The notes under the pieces: generated by a model
Told to the model about the DNA's origin: nothing
The model's input: only the letters and a program-made list of their open reading frames with translations
Database searches by the model: none
Origin: Eopsaltria australis
Lineage: Eukaryota; Chordata; Aves; Passeriformes; Petroicidae
Assembly (NCBI GenBank): GCA_034509425.1
Contig: JAVTVJ010000518.1
Coordinates: forward strand, 372,001-436,000
DNA: 64,000 bases
Reading direction: 5' to 3'
Position numbers and translations under genes: made by a program
Part shown: in pieces, positions 37,395 to 49,445 of the stretch
How the letters are laid out: every line of letters begins with the position of its first letter
How positions within the stretch are numbered: position 1 is the stretch's first letter

Positions 37395-40300
37395 AAAAAT
37401 GCAAAAGAAGACTGAAGCCTATTTTTTCCATAGATTAAATAATCTCTCATTCTTACTGACTTCTGCTGGGGCAGCAGTATTGGTAAAAAAAACAAAAACA
37501 GGAACAGAAATGGCATTTTCAGTATTGTGTTATGCAATTCTGTTCAGAAACTTCAATTAATTTACCATGATTATAAAATGTACAAGAAGTGTTTACACCT
37601 CCAGTAGTTCTTCCCTTGAGGAGCTGCACAGCAGAATTACAAGCCACACTGAGACAAGTTGTAGGATTCGTGACAGACAGAGAGGGAATTGTCTTGTCAG
37701 TCTCACAAGTCTGAGGACTGCAAACGGAATCTCATCAAACGTAATTTCTATTCCGCTTTGTACATCAAATGCCACAACTAAAATTCCACATTCTACTGTG
37801 ACTGAATGAACTTGCTCCTTCTGGACAGCTGCATTCCCTTAGCCTTCCAGTACTCTGAAAAGATAACAAAACTGTCCGTAAGAATTAAAAGTGAATGATG
37901 AGATAAACAGTGGAAATTTGGTGGTCGTTAGTGCTGTGTTTTTGCCTATCTAACTGCAAACAGAGAAAGACAGGTTTCTTCAGCTTGCATTAAGCATCCT
38001 TTCATCAAGACCAATGTACTCTTTGTTGAAATGGTGGGAAATACTTGATTATACAGTAAATTTAATTGCAAGAAAATCGAAAAAGAAAGTGAAAGTTCTC
38101 CATCTTGTCTGTTTTGCTTTTGTTTTATAGAATCTTACACTTTCTTGTTTCTCTAGAGAACAGAGAGTGTTGTTCAGTTTCTTGTAGATGTGAGGTTTAT
38201 CTGAGGTGGTCTCTGCTGCTGTGGAAAGTGCTAGCTATTTTTAAAATCACCAGTAATATCAAACAATGCAGTCTTTACATATATAAAAGTAAATGTAATC
38301 TGGACATTGAAAGGAACCCCGTGATGGGAGCTAGGAATTCTGAATTTCACCTTCAATCTAGTTGAGCAACAGTGGCTAAACAGTGTCTAGCAGGTCATGT
38401 GAGGTCGGGACCAGCACATGTATGTTTGTGTTTCATTTATTACAAAATGAAATGGGATTTCCTGGTGATCCTAACTAGTTCTGATTTGATAATGTCTAGG
38501 TTAGTATTTAAGTCTATGTTCAGCAGCAAATCCCATGATGGTCTGTCAAATCCTTTGAAGCAGGCAGCTTTGCTCTGCAGCAACTTGCCACCAATGGCAT
38601 CTCTGTCATGCAAGGAGAGAAGATGTCACTGCTTAGCTCTCAGTGATTCATATCCTCTCTGAACACAGTAATTCTGTGCTTCTGATTATTGTTCTCTGGA
38701 AGTCTGTTTTTAACCACAAACAAAACTAATCCTGATTTTCAGGAGCCTTGCACAGATAACTGCTGAATAAATGTGCATGCATTATATTTTAATGTTATCC
38801 TAAAAGAAAAATCTGGAAAGTTCAGTGGAAAAATCTGGAAAATCCATATGTATTAAGGTAAGATGTATTTTCAACAGCTGCAATTTTAGCACTCAGATAG
38901 TTTGAATTTCTCTGATGTCACAAACCAACCATTTTGAATAAGGGCTTAAGTAATTTTACATTTAATCATAACATACAATTGTTGAGATTTCAGACTTTTT
39001 TTTGAAATTTAATTTCTACTGGAGTGGAAGTGTGAAGAAGATACTCTAGTGTGGTATTTCTTAAAATTACATATTTTTAGCATGAAATATGACATTTAAA
39101 ATGACATATTTTTAATTAATTCATAGCAAAAATAGCAGTCCTAAGTTCTCAGAATCTTTTCATATGAAGTTAACATTCTCAGTTTAGGGAAATTGCAACA
39201 TGTGCAACATATGCTTATTTAAAACAAAGGACTTATTCAAAGCTTGTATTGACATCTTTTTGACATTTGACAGAGAATATGCATGAGGATAACATTCATA
39301 TTGTTAATTTATGGATTAAAAAGTTAGAAGAAGGAAAACTGAAGGTTTCCCCAGTAGTTCTAAATCATATGTGTTATTCTTATGGAATGTGTTGAAAAAT
39401 AAGTTCAGATGTCTTCCCAAACACTGACACCCAGAAAATGTTTTCAAAGTGATCTTTTTTTGTCTGAAGAAAGCATATAGTTCTACTGTGAGTGCTTTGA
39501 GTTTTTTTCAGGCAGTCAATTCTGCTACTACCTATTTATAAACAATTATCAGAGTCCTATGAGATTAATCAAAATTAATCTTGAATTATTTCAGTTAATT
39601 ATATCAAGCAGAAACATAGCTGAGAGGGTCAAGTGTCTTAATATGCACTCAAAGTGCTCAACATTCTGGAATAAAATTACTTTGATCTTTGAAAAAATTC
39701 ATAAAAGAGGAATGAACATTGCTGGCTGCATAATTGTATATTTTTCCAATACATGTATTTTTTTAAAGATTTTAATAGAGGTCTGGAACTTCACAAGATA
39801 AAATTAAACTATTCACAAAAAGCTTACTTTCTTGTAATCTAAGCAGAATATCACAGATCTATAAAGGACTAGAAAAAAATACACTGAAAATTGCAAAACA
39901 TCCTTTCTAGAAAAGACTTATGTATGCTATAAATTAGTGTCCTTATGGGCTCAAATTGAAAATATGGAGAAGAAAACAGAGTTGCCTGTTATTTTTCTTT
40001 ACTTACAAGACAATAAATACACTCAGTCATCTGGAAAGCTTGGAGTTTACCATTTTTTTAGCTTTATTTGGTGTTCATTTGAGAGTACAGAGACTGGGGA
40101 AAAAGTACTCTGCAATCCATGTGCTCACAGCCAAGATGGATATGGCCATCACCTGTATCTGTGCTCATGGCAGAGCAAAAAAATTGGTTCTTCATTAGAG
40201 CAATGAGACATATGGATAGAGAAGGAATTGCATACACTTAGTATTTAACCATGTTTAATTATACACATTATTTTCTCAATATGGACATTTGCTTAAAATG

Positions 40301-43300
40301 TTTAATATCTTGTATGAATTATTTTAGATACAAGGAAATGTATATGGTTTTTTCATTTAATACTAATGAATAACTGAGAAGGATAAAACAATATTAATCT
40401 GTTTGCATTTATAGAACATCAGTGCACGAAACATATTTGGCTCTGTTTCCTTAGCTATCTAGGACATTATCTGCCATGCAGAACCATATGTCACCAGAAA
40501 CAGTTACAAATTATCAGCTCCTTATTCTTTTAGTGCTGAGGAGGGAAAAAAAAGGCTCAAAACACAAAATGAAAAACCTTAGGGGAAAAAAAAAAAGTAA
40601 AACCTACTTTATATACGTTAAATGGATGTCTTAAAAATTTCATTTTGGGTCTCTTACCAGTTTTAAGTTGAAGTGTTGAGATTTAAATTTCAGGCAGCTT
40701 AAAACAGTTTTTGAATTACTGTCCTTAGAATCACATTGAGAACTCTAATGTCCTTGTTTGACCTGACAACTAAGCACCTAAGCAGCTACTTTGTCCATAT
40801 GATTCCTCTCTTCAGATTTCTTTCCATAGGCATGTACATCACCCTAGACAAAACTTAAGAGCAGTTGCATAATTAAATGGCTTAAAGCATTGCCCCAATA
40901 AGCAGTTTGAACAGCATGGTAACTACACATTTAAAAGTGGAATTCAAATTCTGACCCCTAAATATAGATATCTATAAAGGAGTTCTCTACATGTGATATA
41001 ACTAAGTATTCATTAGATCCAGGAAATGTTTGCAGAGATGCAAGGCTCCCTATAAGCTTGTTCAAAGTTGGTTCTATCAGCCCTTATGATTAGAAGGCAT
41101 CCACCTATAGAAAGTTTTAGATCTTCCATCAGAGGTGCCAAGTACTACAGTTCCAAAGCATGAGTTTGTAAGGATGACAACTTTTAAACAAATAGTTTCT
41201 AGTCTCAGGAGCTCAAGTTATTGTTTAGCAGATGTATTCATGCAGGACTAAGAAGCACTAACAGCCTTTAGGTATTTTTTTTCCCTCAGACAGATTAATA
41301 TAGAATATGCTTGTTTGGGGAACCTACATGAATGATTTCTCCAGTATGTGAGTTAGTTGTAGATATTAGTCTCTAAAAATGCTAATTTTAATGACTCTTA
41401 TTGAAAAATGTCTTGCCAGACAACTTTTCCCAGATAAAGAGTACAAGCAAAACCCAGTCCTGAGGTAATACTGCAATACATAAAAACTAAAAGAAAGAAA
41501 ATATTTCTCTCTACAGGTCACACTTTCAGTACTAAAAAGCATTTATTTTTCTTTCCCCAAAATATCATGTCACTATTTCACTGGAACAATCAGATTTGCA
41601 TCAGAGAATTTTGTAAGATTAGACTTCGAAGTTTTTTTAAGGGTGTATATTCTACCTTTGAGTTTTTAAATTAACATGTTGACATATTGCTTTTCTCAAT
41701 TAAAAGGACAGACAAAAAAGTGATTAAATTAATATACTCCTAAAATACATTAGTGAAAAGGGTATTGCATAAGGCTGAGCTGGAATGGCAGTCTTGAAAA
41801 AGCAGCATTGAATTAATAAGATACAAAGAATTTTCTAGCATGAGTTCCTAAGACAAAGATTTATCACTTGCTTGTTGCTTGCTTGCTTGTTGACTGACTG
41901 TGAAAAGAAACAAGCAATTTCACCTCAGAGACAGCATATCTTCAGAATTTACTGTGACACCCTGACTTTCAAATTTTTAAGTCATATCCTCACAAAAGAG
42001 CTGTATGATTCTGATTGCCAGAACTCAGGCTTAAAGTTTAAATGAATGCCAGAAGTGAAGTTTCAAATTTTCAGCTGGAACTGGACCAATTAAATTGTTC
42101 AGCTTGATTCTGTCACAAAATTTCATAAGGGTATTTATGTTTCTGTTAGCTTGTTTTACCGGCTTCATAAGACGTACTGCTTACTGTCAATGGAACATGT
42201 TTTGGGGCTTTTTAAACACTCCTATTGTGTTTCCTGAACTGAAGTTTCTGGGGTGCTTTGATCAAGACAGAAGATTTTCAAGAGAATTTTTTATGGATTA
42301 TAGGGCTTTAAAAACAAGTCTGTGCTATAAGTGCTGCAGAGCCAGAGTTGAGATTTTTATGCATCTGAATTAGAATTAGACTTCATGAGAGCTCAGCCAT
42401 TGAAGCCTGCAGAAGTTCTCTAGAGAACACTTACAGAAAAATTATTTTCTTCAAATCATATGCTTTTTATGGTTGAATACTGAGAGTCTGATTTTATTTC
42501 CTATGGAAATCAGGGTCAATGTGGGGTTTTTTTATGTTCAGAATATGACAGGCCCTGGAAGGTAGTTTCTCAATGTCTGCTAAATCCCTGTGGGGAATAT
42601 TGTGGAAGGCAAAGGAAAGGCAAAATCATTGAGATAAAAATGAATTTGCTTTTTCTGCATATTTTTCTGCTTCTTAAAGATAAATCACTCTTTATTTTTC
42701 TATTGTATAGCTATAAAGGAGATAGAGAGCATATCATATATTTAATTTCTTACTGACTTTATGGCATTCAAACAAATGGTACTTTGCTTTCAAATTATTT
42801 AAAATTGATTATTTCTACATTATCCCCTAGGCTATGGATCCTAATTCAAAATTATAATTATGCTCTAACACTAAAAATATTTCAAATGTGATCGGAACCC
42901 TTTTGATGAAGTTACCCCTGAGCCTAAAGTTCTCATCTGTGCTGCTGTTTGTTGCTGACACTTTGGACAGTGACTCTACTCTGAAGTTCTTTGTCGGGAG
43001 TAAGGATTTCACCATGCTGTCTTTGCCTATTCAACAAGAAGAAAAATTTTGTTAATATCAGGAAAAAGGGAAGAGGAAAAAGAAGAAAGATGACTGTCAA
43101 CTATATCAAAAGATGGCAAGAAAAGAGAATTGCCTTTAGAGCTTTTCTATTAATTATCTTGCATAGACTTGAACAACCTATAATACTGATGATTAAAGTT
43201 TTATATTGCAAAATATACATAGTAATGAATAATGCAGAAAAGCTTGTGTCTTTAGGACAATGATTTAGTTTTTACACAAGGTGTAAGGTTATCTGGTATA

Positions 43301-44381
43301 GTGAGGGAAGAAATAGAGATAAGGGGAAAGGTATTCTTCCAAATAGATGTAGAAAATGAAGGAATTCAAAGTGTTCTTAAAAAAAATCCTCAATTTATTT
43401 ATTCTTTTTATTTTAGAGGTTACTACTTAAAAATGTCAGCAGAATAATACTTTTAAAGCAACTTATATGATGATAACCATGTATCTGGTTAATAAACTGC
43501 TATGTTGAAGAACAAGCTCTGGTTTCAGAGCTGAATCTGGTCATAAATCCTGAGTTAAAAATAATTAATTTAAAATATTATAATAATAAATATTTCCATT
43601 TTAAATTTGCTCACTAACAGAAAGGTACAGCTTCAACTTCTGAACTGAAATTTAGGTTTGCATTACTCTGATTGGTGTAGAAGTTTCAGCAACTCATTTT
43701 TTGAACTTAGCCATCAGAACAGTATTGTAACTAGGAACCCAGATTAGAGATCTCTGGGTCAGTTTTGCATCAGGTTCATGTAATACTCTTTTAATGGGAG
43801 TCCTCAGCTCTGACCATAGGATATTTTGCCAGTACAAATTTTGTGTAATAGTATACACTTCCTTTTTCATGCAAATATTTAATAAATTCCTCAGAAGGTT
43901 CATACTTAATTGTATTCAGCTTTTATGCATTTAGTTGAATATGTAAGAGGGAAGGAAATGAAGCATGCAGCTCCTAAATGAGAGAACTTCAATGAGATAA
44001 TCACAGATTATACTGCATAAGATCTATTCACACCCTCTTTCTACTCATTAATTTTCCAGAAGTAGACTTTAAAAGACATAATATTTTTCTTTGACATAAG
44101 TAAATGATTAAACTTCTTAGTATAAACTGTAACGTAACATGCACCATTTGAGCCTCCATAATCGAAATCTGAGACATAAATGAAGTATTACAAAACATGC
44201 TTGCAAAGTTTTTGATAGTCATTGATCTCTATGTGTTGTACTTGTTTATTTTCATTTTATGTAGAGACTTTTAGGTAACTATTTTTAACATAGATTTTAA
44301 TAGCCCGAGTATTTATTACTCATTTACTTGTTTCTTACATACAGACCTTTTTTGTGTGTCCTGTTCAAAGTTCTGCTAGTA

Positions 44382-44750
44382 ATGTTCAGAAGCATTTTTA
44401 GAGTACTGATATCTGAGAAAAGCTTGAGCAAACTCAGCTTCGAGACATTAAGGGTAAAAGCAGCATCATTATTTATGTTTAGTCTCCCAGGGCAGGTATA
44501 TGATAGTGATTTCCTTCAAGAAAATCAGTTAAGGTATGTAATACTTCAATCTCCAGCCAAAACAAAAGTCTTATTTCGGGCAGATTTTAGGTTCAGTATG
44601 GGCAGACCAATACTTTCCTTGTGTATTCCTGGTGCTTTTGGAACTCATTCATTATTTAGACTTTCAATTAGAAAAATAAAGGGAAACTGTTTTCCTTTCA
44701 AGGACTTCTCCATTAAAGTAGTTGAAATTTTGGCTCTAACTATGAAGTGA
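44382..44750 (+). other. Open frame of about 123 codons, probably chance
   Basis: The frame stays open from before 44328; its first ATG is at 44382 and the stop is at about 44748-44750. The predicted protein is rich in Phe, Leu, Ser and Lys with no domain, signal or repeat that I recognise. A frame of this size is not far from what chance gives in 64 kb. I see no convincing splice sites or promoter around it. Confidence 0.1.
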
Positions 44751-46080
44751 GAATTTAGTCAAGTAATGGATACACTTGTTTATATTTGGAATGAGTAATT
44801 GGATGAATTTCCAGGTCACTATTCAAGTGAACTGAAGGTAGACTTGCCAGCTCATAGCGTTTGCTATCAGTTGGCTTATGGTAGTGCCTGGTATCAAAGT
44901 GACGCCTGCAAAGCAAGCAGTACTGTTGATTTTAAAATAACAGTTTTACAGTTTTAAAAGAGATCATGAAAAGACCTATTCTTTTCTTGACTTCAGTTCA
45001 GAGCTCCCTCCAGGCCTGAAAGAGTTTCTCCCTCTTTCATGCCATTGTCAGAATTAAAATCTTCCTCCTTTTTAATCTGAGAATAAAATTAGTTTGAATA
45101 CCACATCAGACGGCAAATTCCACTCAGGAACACAATGAACTGTACTTTCTTTCATGGATATATTAAAGATAGCTAAAAAAAGGCTAATAATGATAAAGAA
45201 AAAGGATATGAGTTTCTCCCTATGCAACTGACATCAAAGGGTGATATTTGAAACTAAACTAAAAACTACAACACTTATCTCATAAAGTATTTTTGGGGTG
45301 TGTGTGAGAAAGTAAGGTTTTTATTCTACAGTGACACCAAAATAAAGCAAGTCTCCTCCATTGATTTGTACTTGATTGTTAACTGGCTAATTCAAAGAGG
45401 TTCATTACTGACTTCATAACTCAGTGCTACTAAAGATACTTTTTGATTAATACTGAAAGAGTGCCAATGTGTGTATCTGCATTTCAGACTAGTAAATATT
45501 GATGCTCACCTTAGCTGCAGGCACAGTAGAGGCCAGGCCTTTTGATTTTCTTTGTTATGAGGTATGTGCAGGTGTTGTGGATATGGTCATGACTTTCTGT
45601 GGCATGTGATGTGGCAGTTAATATTATATTCTATTGCATTCTGCTTATACACTGTAACTAATGTGATTGTATAGATTATTTTTGGTGGACATGGTTTTCT
45701 AAATACTAAATGGCAAACCAAAATGTATAGAATAGGATGGTCTCTGGTCTTAGACAGAAAACCAAGCATTTGGGTCTAAATTTACAAAATTAGAATATAG
45801 TTAGTGTGTGCTTCAGTGTGCAGATCTCCAAAAAGATATGTTTAGGCCTCTTGAGACATGTCCATCTTCTCCTGGTTTTGCTAGAGATCCTAACAGTTGC
45901 AAAGTTGTTATCTGTTTTTACTTTGATCATACTTTTTAAGTTTAAAAGCTCTCTTCCTGGTCACATACCTTTTTAGATATGTTTAATCATATGATTTTGT
46001 AGAGATAAATGCATATATGAATACATTTCATTAGTTCTATGTGAATTAGATAATTATATTATATAACCAATTAAATCTGC

Positions 46081-46325
46081 AGAAAAGGATATCTTTGTTG
46101 AAGAAAAACTTGTCATATCAAGGTCCCATAGACATCTCAATACGAACAGACACCAGCAATCATTTGGAACATGAAGGGAGATTATCAGGACTCTCTACAG
46201 AAACCAGTTTGGACAGACATAATATTAGGGTTTGTCACCAAAGCAGTTCATACAGTTGCTTCCTGGATCCTGCAACAGAAAACCTTCAGAGAATCCAAAA
46301 TCAGACTCTGTCTCCTCCTATACTG
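46081..46325 (+). other. Exon-like segment with good 5' splice site
   Basis: The segment starts after ctgcag (46078-46083 region) and ends at a near-consensus donor (TGG then GTAAGTA, about 46323-46332). Two of the three plus-strand frames stay open across most of it. The upstream pyrimidine tract is weak and neither translation resembles a known protein. A non-coding transcript exon or chance are the likelier explanations. Confidence 0.12.
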
Positions 46326-46427
46326 GGTAAGTAAATATCAAGCACAAGTTTAATGCTGATAAGGAAATATGTGACATAAGTTTCAGGAAAAAAAATAACT
46401 GTCATGGACTCAGAAAGGGAAGGAAGA

Positions 46428-46480
46428 TTTTTTAATTACGCTTTTTAATTACTTCTTTTAATTTTTTAATTATTTCTTTC
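46428..46480 (+). repeat. Imperfect TTTTTAATTA repeats
   Basis: About four imperfect copies of a ten-base T/A motif are spaced by short pyrimidine stretches. I read this as simple-sequence DNA. Confidence 0.7.
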
Positions 46481-48778
46481 TTAAAAGAAGAACTGTTTTT
46501 TATGCTCTCTGTGCCAATTGAGAGAAAAATATAATTTCATTATAAGAATAGCCCAAATCTGTGCTATAGAAATGTGAATTTAGTAATTTTTCCATTATTT
46601 ATTTAAAGCTGTTGGATTACAATACAAACTAAGAGTTGAGGCTGCTGTCTAACTCTAGTGTTGAGACTATGCTTCAATGTGATTTTGCTGCTTGAAGAGT
46701 GTTTCCGTAAAATCTTTACAGATAAAGAGAAATTTCAGTGAAGATACATAATGAAATTTTAAATTTTTTTTCATGAAAAGTGTATTTATGTTCTAAGTCA
46801 GGCTTGTGGATTATAAATATAGTTCATAAAGTCCAATGTTCTGAAAAGTGTTCAAAGAAAAGGAAATAAAACAGTTCAAATACATATGCCTTGAAATTAC
46901 TTCAGAGGCTTAGCTAACAGGAGTAAGAGTTTCCATGATATAAGCATACATTTGCCATCCAAATGAGGGACTCATTAGAAAATAAAAAACACATGTTGGA
47001 GCAGTCTGCAATGCACTTATTTTAATCACTGATCCTTTGATTATGCCAACTGTGTAATTCTATCTTGATCCTTCCCACAACATTTCAGACATATTACTGT
47101 ACAGACACTCATGTATACACTGACTACAATAGAATTACTCTGAGTGCAAAAAATTAGTCCATTATGTTTGTGCAAGTCCAGGTCTGCTGCAGAGGTTAAC
47201 AGTGAAGATTCAGAGAACAAAAGATAAACAGAGAAATTCAGGAGTCTTACAATAAGTTACAGTAAGTATGAATTATTGTATGTGATATTAGCTGAAAAGA
47301 TTTTTGGATTTGATTGTGGGCACTCCAAATGCATTTTGAAATAATAGAGAAGCAGGTGGAGTAATAGCAGTAGTTCTCAAACAAGAAATCTGCAGTTTCA
47401 AAAAGTAGCAGTGAAATTTTTACTCTGTCAGTTTTAGAAATGACAGAAAAAAAAAGATGAGATGTATACCTGCTATTGATTCTCAAATTAAGAGAGACTT
47501 AAAAAGCTTAAATTATGTGCACAGGAATGCACAGGGAATCCTGGGTTCTGTGTTATACGGAGGAAAAATACACACCGTAATTAATAAAGGACTTTAATAA
47601 GTCATTAAAAAATCACAAAATCATTTGGACGGCAGGGTAACCAGGTAAATCAGGGAATAAAAAATTCTGATAAGTTCTGTGAAAAGTGGAATGAGACAGT
47701 AAAATGTGCAATATTAAAAGCAACATTAAAATTATTTCAAATACGATGTTTGTATGTTTTGATTACTTTCAGTAATATGGGTGTTCTAAATTACCACCAT
47801 ATATAATAAATAAGGTAAGAATATGACAAATTATTGAAATATTTAACTACAGATGATTTATTATTCAAATTTTAGGCTGTATGAAACATACAAGTATTTT
47901 CTAATGAGAAATCTACGCAGATAATTTCCAAATTAAAATGAAATGGTTCTACCTTACAAAAAAGTTGGATATTTTGAACGTTATGGACATTTCTAAATTT
48001 TAGTTCCACAGGACAGATCCTATTAAAAATATCTTAGGTTCTGATTTTATGAATTTTCTATATTTACATGTCAGTTAAATAAAAATATAATTGTTTAAAG
48101 CTCTTTAACACTATAACTCTGAGGAATAAATCCTGTTTTCAAATATCTTTAGCTCTTCAGAAAAGGCTGCATCTGGCCATGTGAAATTATTTCCTGTTTT
48201 TCTGATGACAGTGACGTCTGCTGCTGTCAGAAAATAGCCTGAAAATAAATACTAGTACTAAAGAATATTTTTTTCATCTTTAAACCTTTAAAATGCATTT
48301 AACTTTATTTACCAAACATACATGATTCTCTAGTGTAAGTTAAAAATTCAAATAATTTGTTTTAAAGTGCATTTTAGTTAAACTCAATGATGCTTGAAAT
48401 GTCACCAATGTAAATAACTTTTTGAAGACAAACCCAAAGAGACTCATTTTATCTCTAAAAAGCTTAAATGTACATGGAAACCATCTGTGTTTTGTCAAAG
48501 ACATTAAAGTACATTTTCTTGTACTGATTGTTCAATCATCTGAAATTCTGCTTTGAACTGCTGTGGATAATGGAATGAGGTACTTTTAAAATTCATGACA
48601 AGAAAATTCTTTACCATTTTTAGAAGAAGCAAATACTAATGTGACTTTTATTGTAAATGTTTGTAAGGTGTCTGTTCTCAGTATCTACTTTTTAATATCT
48701 TTGTGCTTTGCTTTGTTCCTTTCTAAGGACTTTAGAAATCAGGTTCCTAGTAAAGAATTCAGGAACCTTTGGTATGTA

Positions 48779-49065
48779 TTTCCTTCCTTCCTTCCTTCCT
48801 GAATTCCTGAATTCCTTCCTTCCTGCCTTCCTTCCTGAATTCCTTCCTTCCTTCCTTCCTTCCTTCCAGAATTCCTTCCTTCCTTCCAGAATTCCTTCCA
48901 GAATTCCTTCCTACCTGAATTCCTTCCTTCCTTCCTTCCTTCCTTCCAGAATTCCTTCCTTCCTTCCAGAATTCCTTCCCGCCTGCCTTCCCGCCTGCCT
49001 TCCCGCCTTCCTTCCCTCCTCCTGCCTTCCTTCCCTCCTTCCTCCTCCCCTCTCTCCCTCCCTAT
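48779..49065 (+). repeat. (TTCC)n array with 80-bp higher-order duplication
   Basis: A long pyrimidine array of TTCC units is punctuated by GAATTCC, CAGAATTCC and, toward the right, CCGCC/CTGCC variants. A 66-bp stretch at 48834-48899 recurs exactly at 48914-48979, an 80-bp period, so part of the array was duplicated as a block. Because the array lacks stop codons, both strands show open frames of about 125 codons (Pro-Ser-Phe-Leu on plus, Lys-Glu-Gly-Arg on minus). These are not genes. The right end degenerates into CCTCC/CTCCC before the neighbouring CR1 fragment. Confidence 0.95.
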
Positions 49066-49094
49066 TTGGATTACACCTACTATGATGAAAGGTC

Positions 49095-49445
49095 CCACAT
49101 TGAAACTTCTATTTCCCAAGCAGCCAAATTAAGTGCAGCTGTTCATCCCTGAGCCTTCTCCAGTCTGACCAGCCCCAGCTCTTCCAGGACCTCCTCAGAT
49201 GTCTGATAATCCAGTCTCCTAGTCATATTCATAACCCTTCACTGGTCTGCTTCCAGCATGTCCAGATCTCTCCTGCAATGGGAAGCCTAGGCATGGACCA
49301 AAAAATCCAAATGCATGGCTGAGCAGAGGGGAGAATCACCTCCCTTGACCTGCTGAAAATGCTTTTCCTAAGGCGACACAAGAAACCACTGACTTTCTTT
49401 GTGATAGGGTACATTGCATGCTCATGTGATATTTTCAAACTATTG
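49095..49445 (-). mobile_element. CR1 LINE ORF2 C-terminal fragment, minus strand
   Basis: Reading the minus strand from about 49445 downward gives CR1 ORF2 C-terminal sequence. It includes the diagnostic SREVILP motif (about 49325-49350), followed by the 'ctggagaa' region and the 'gagctggggctg' stretch (about 49155-49185). Frameshifts and stops interrupt it. It fades out near 49095 without a recognisable CR1 tail and is followed on this strand by the GGAA-type array. Confidence 0.82.

Larger units (their letters stand above)
37395..48778. other. Long unique AT-rich stretch, no recognised gene
   Basis: Over 11 kb with almost nothing recognisable. It holds A- or T-rich tracts, a (TTTTTAATTA)-like imperfect repeat at about 46428-46480, an exon-like candidate at 46081-46325 and a 123-codon ATG-started frame at 44382-44750. 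None matches a family I know. This is consistent with a gene desert or a large intron. Confidence 0.6.

Noticed and set aside
39937..40206. Overlapping 89- and 80-codon open frames
   Set aside because: Both frames look protein-like over short stretches, but neither shows a family motif and they overlap in different frames of the same strand.
44328..44750. Open frame of 140 codons as a protein gene
   Set aside because: No recognised domain or nearby promoter, its first ATG is 18 codons in, and the length is close to chance for this composition. Kept only as a low-confidence entry.
48708..49119. Open frames of about 125 codons on both strands
   Set aside because: They are produced by the stop-free TTCC/GGAA array and have no independent coding evidence.
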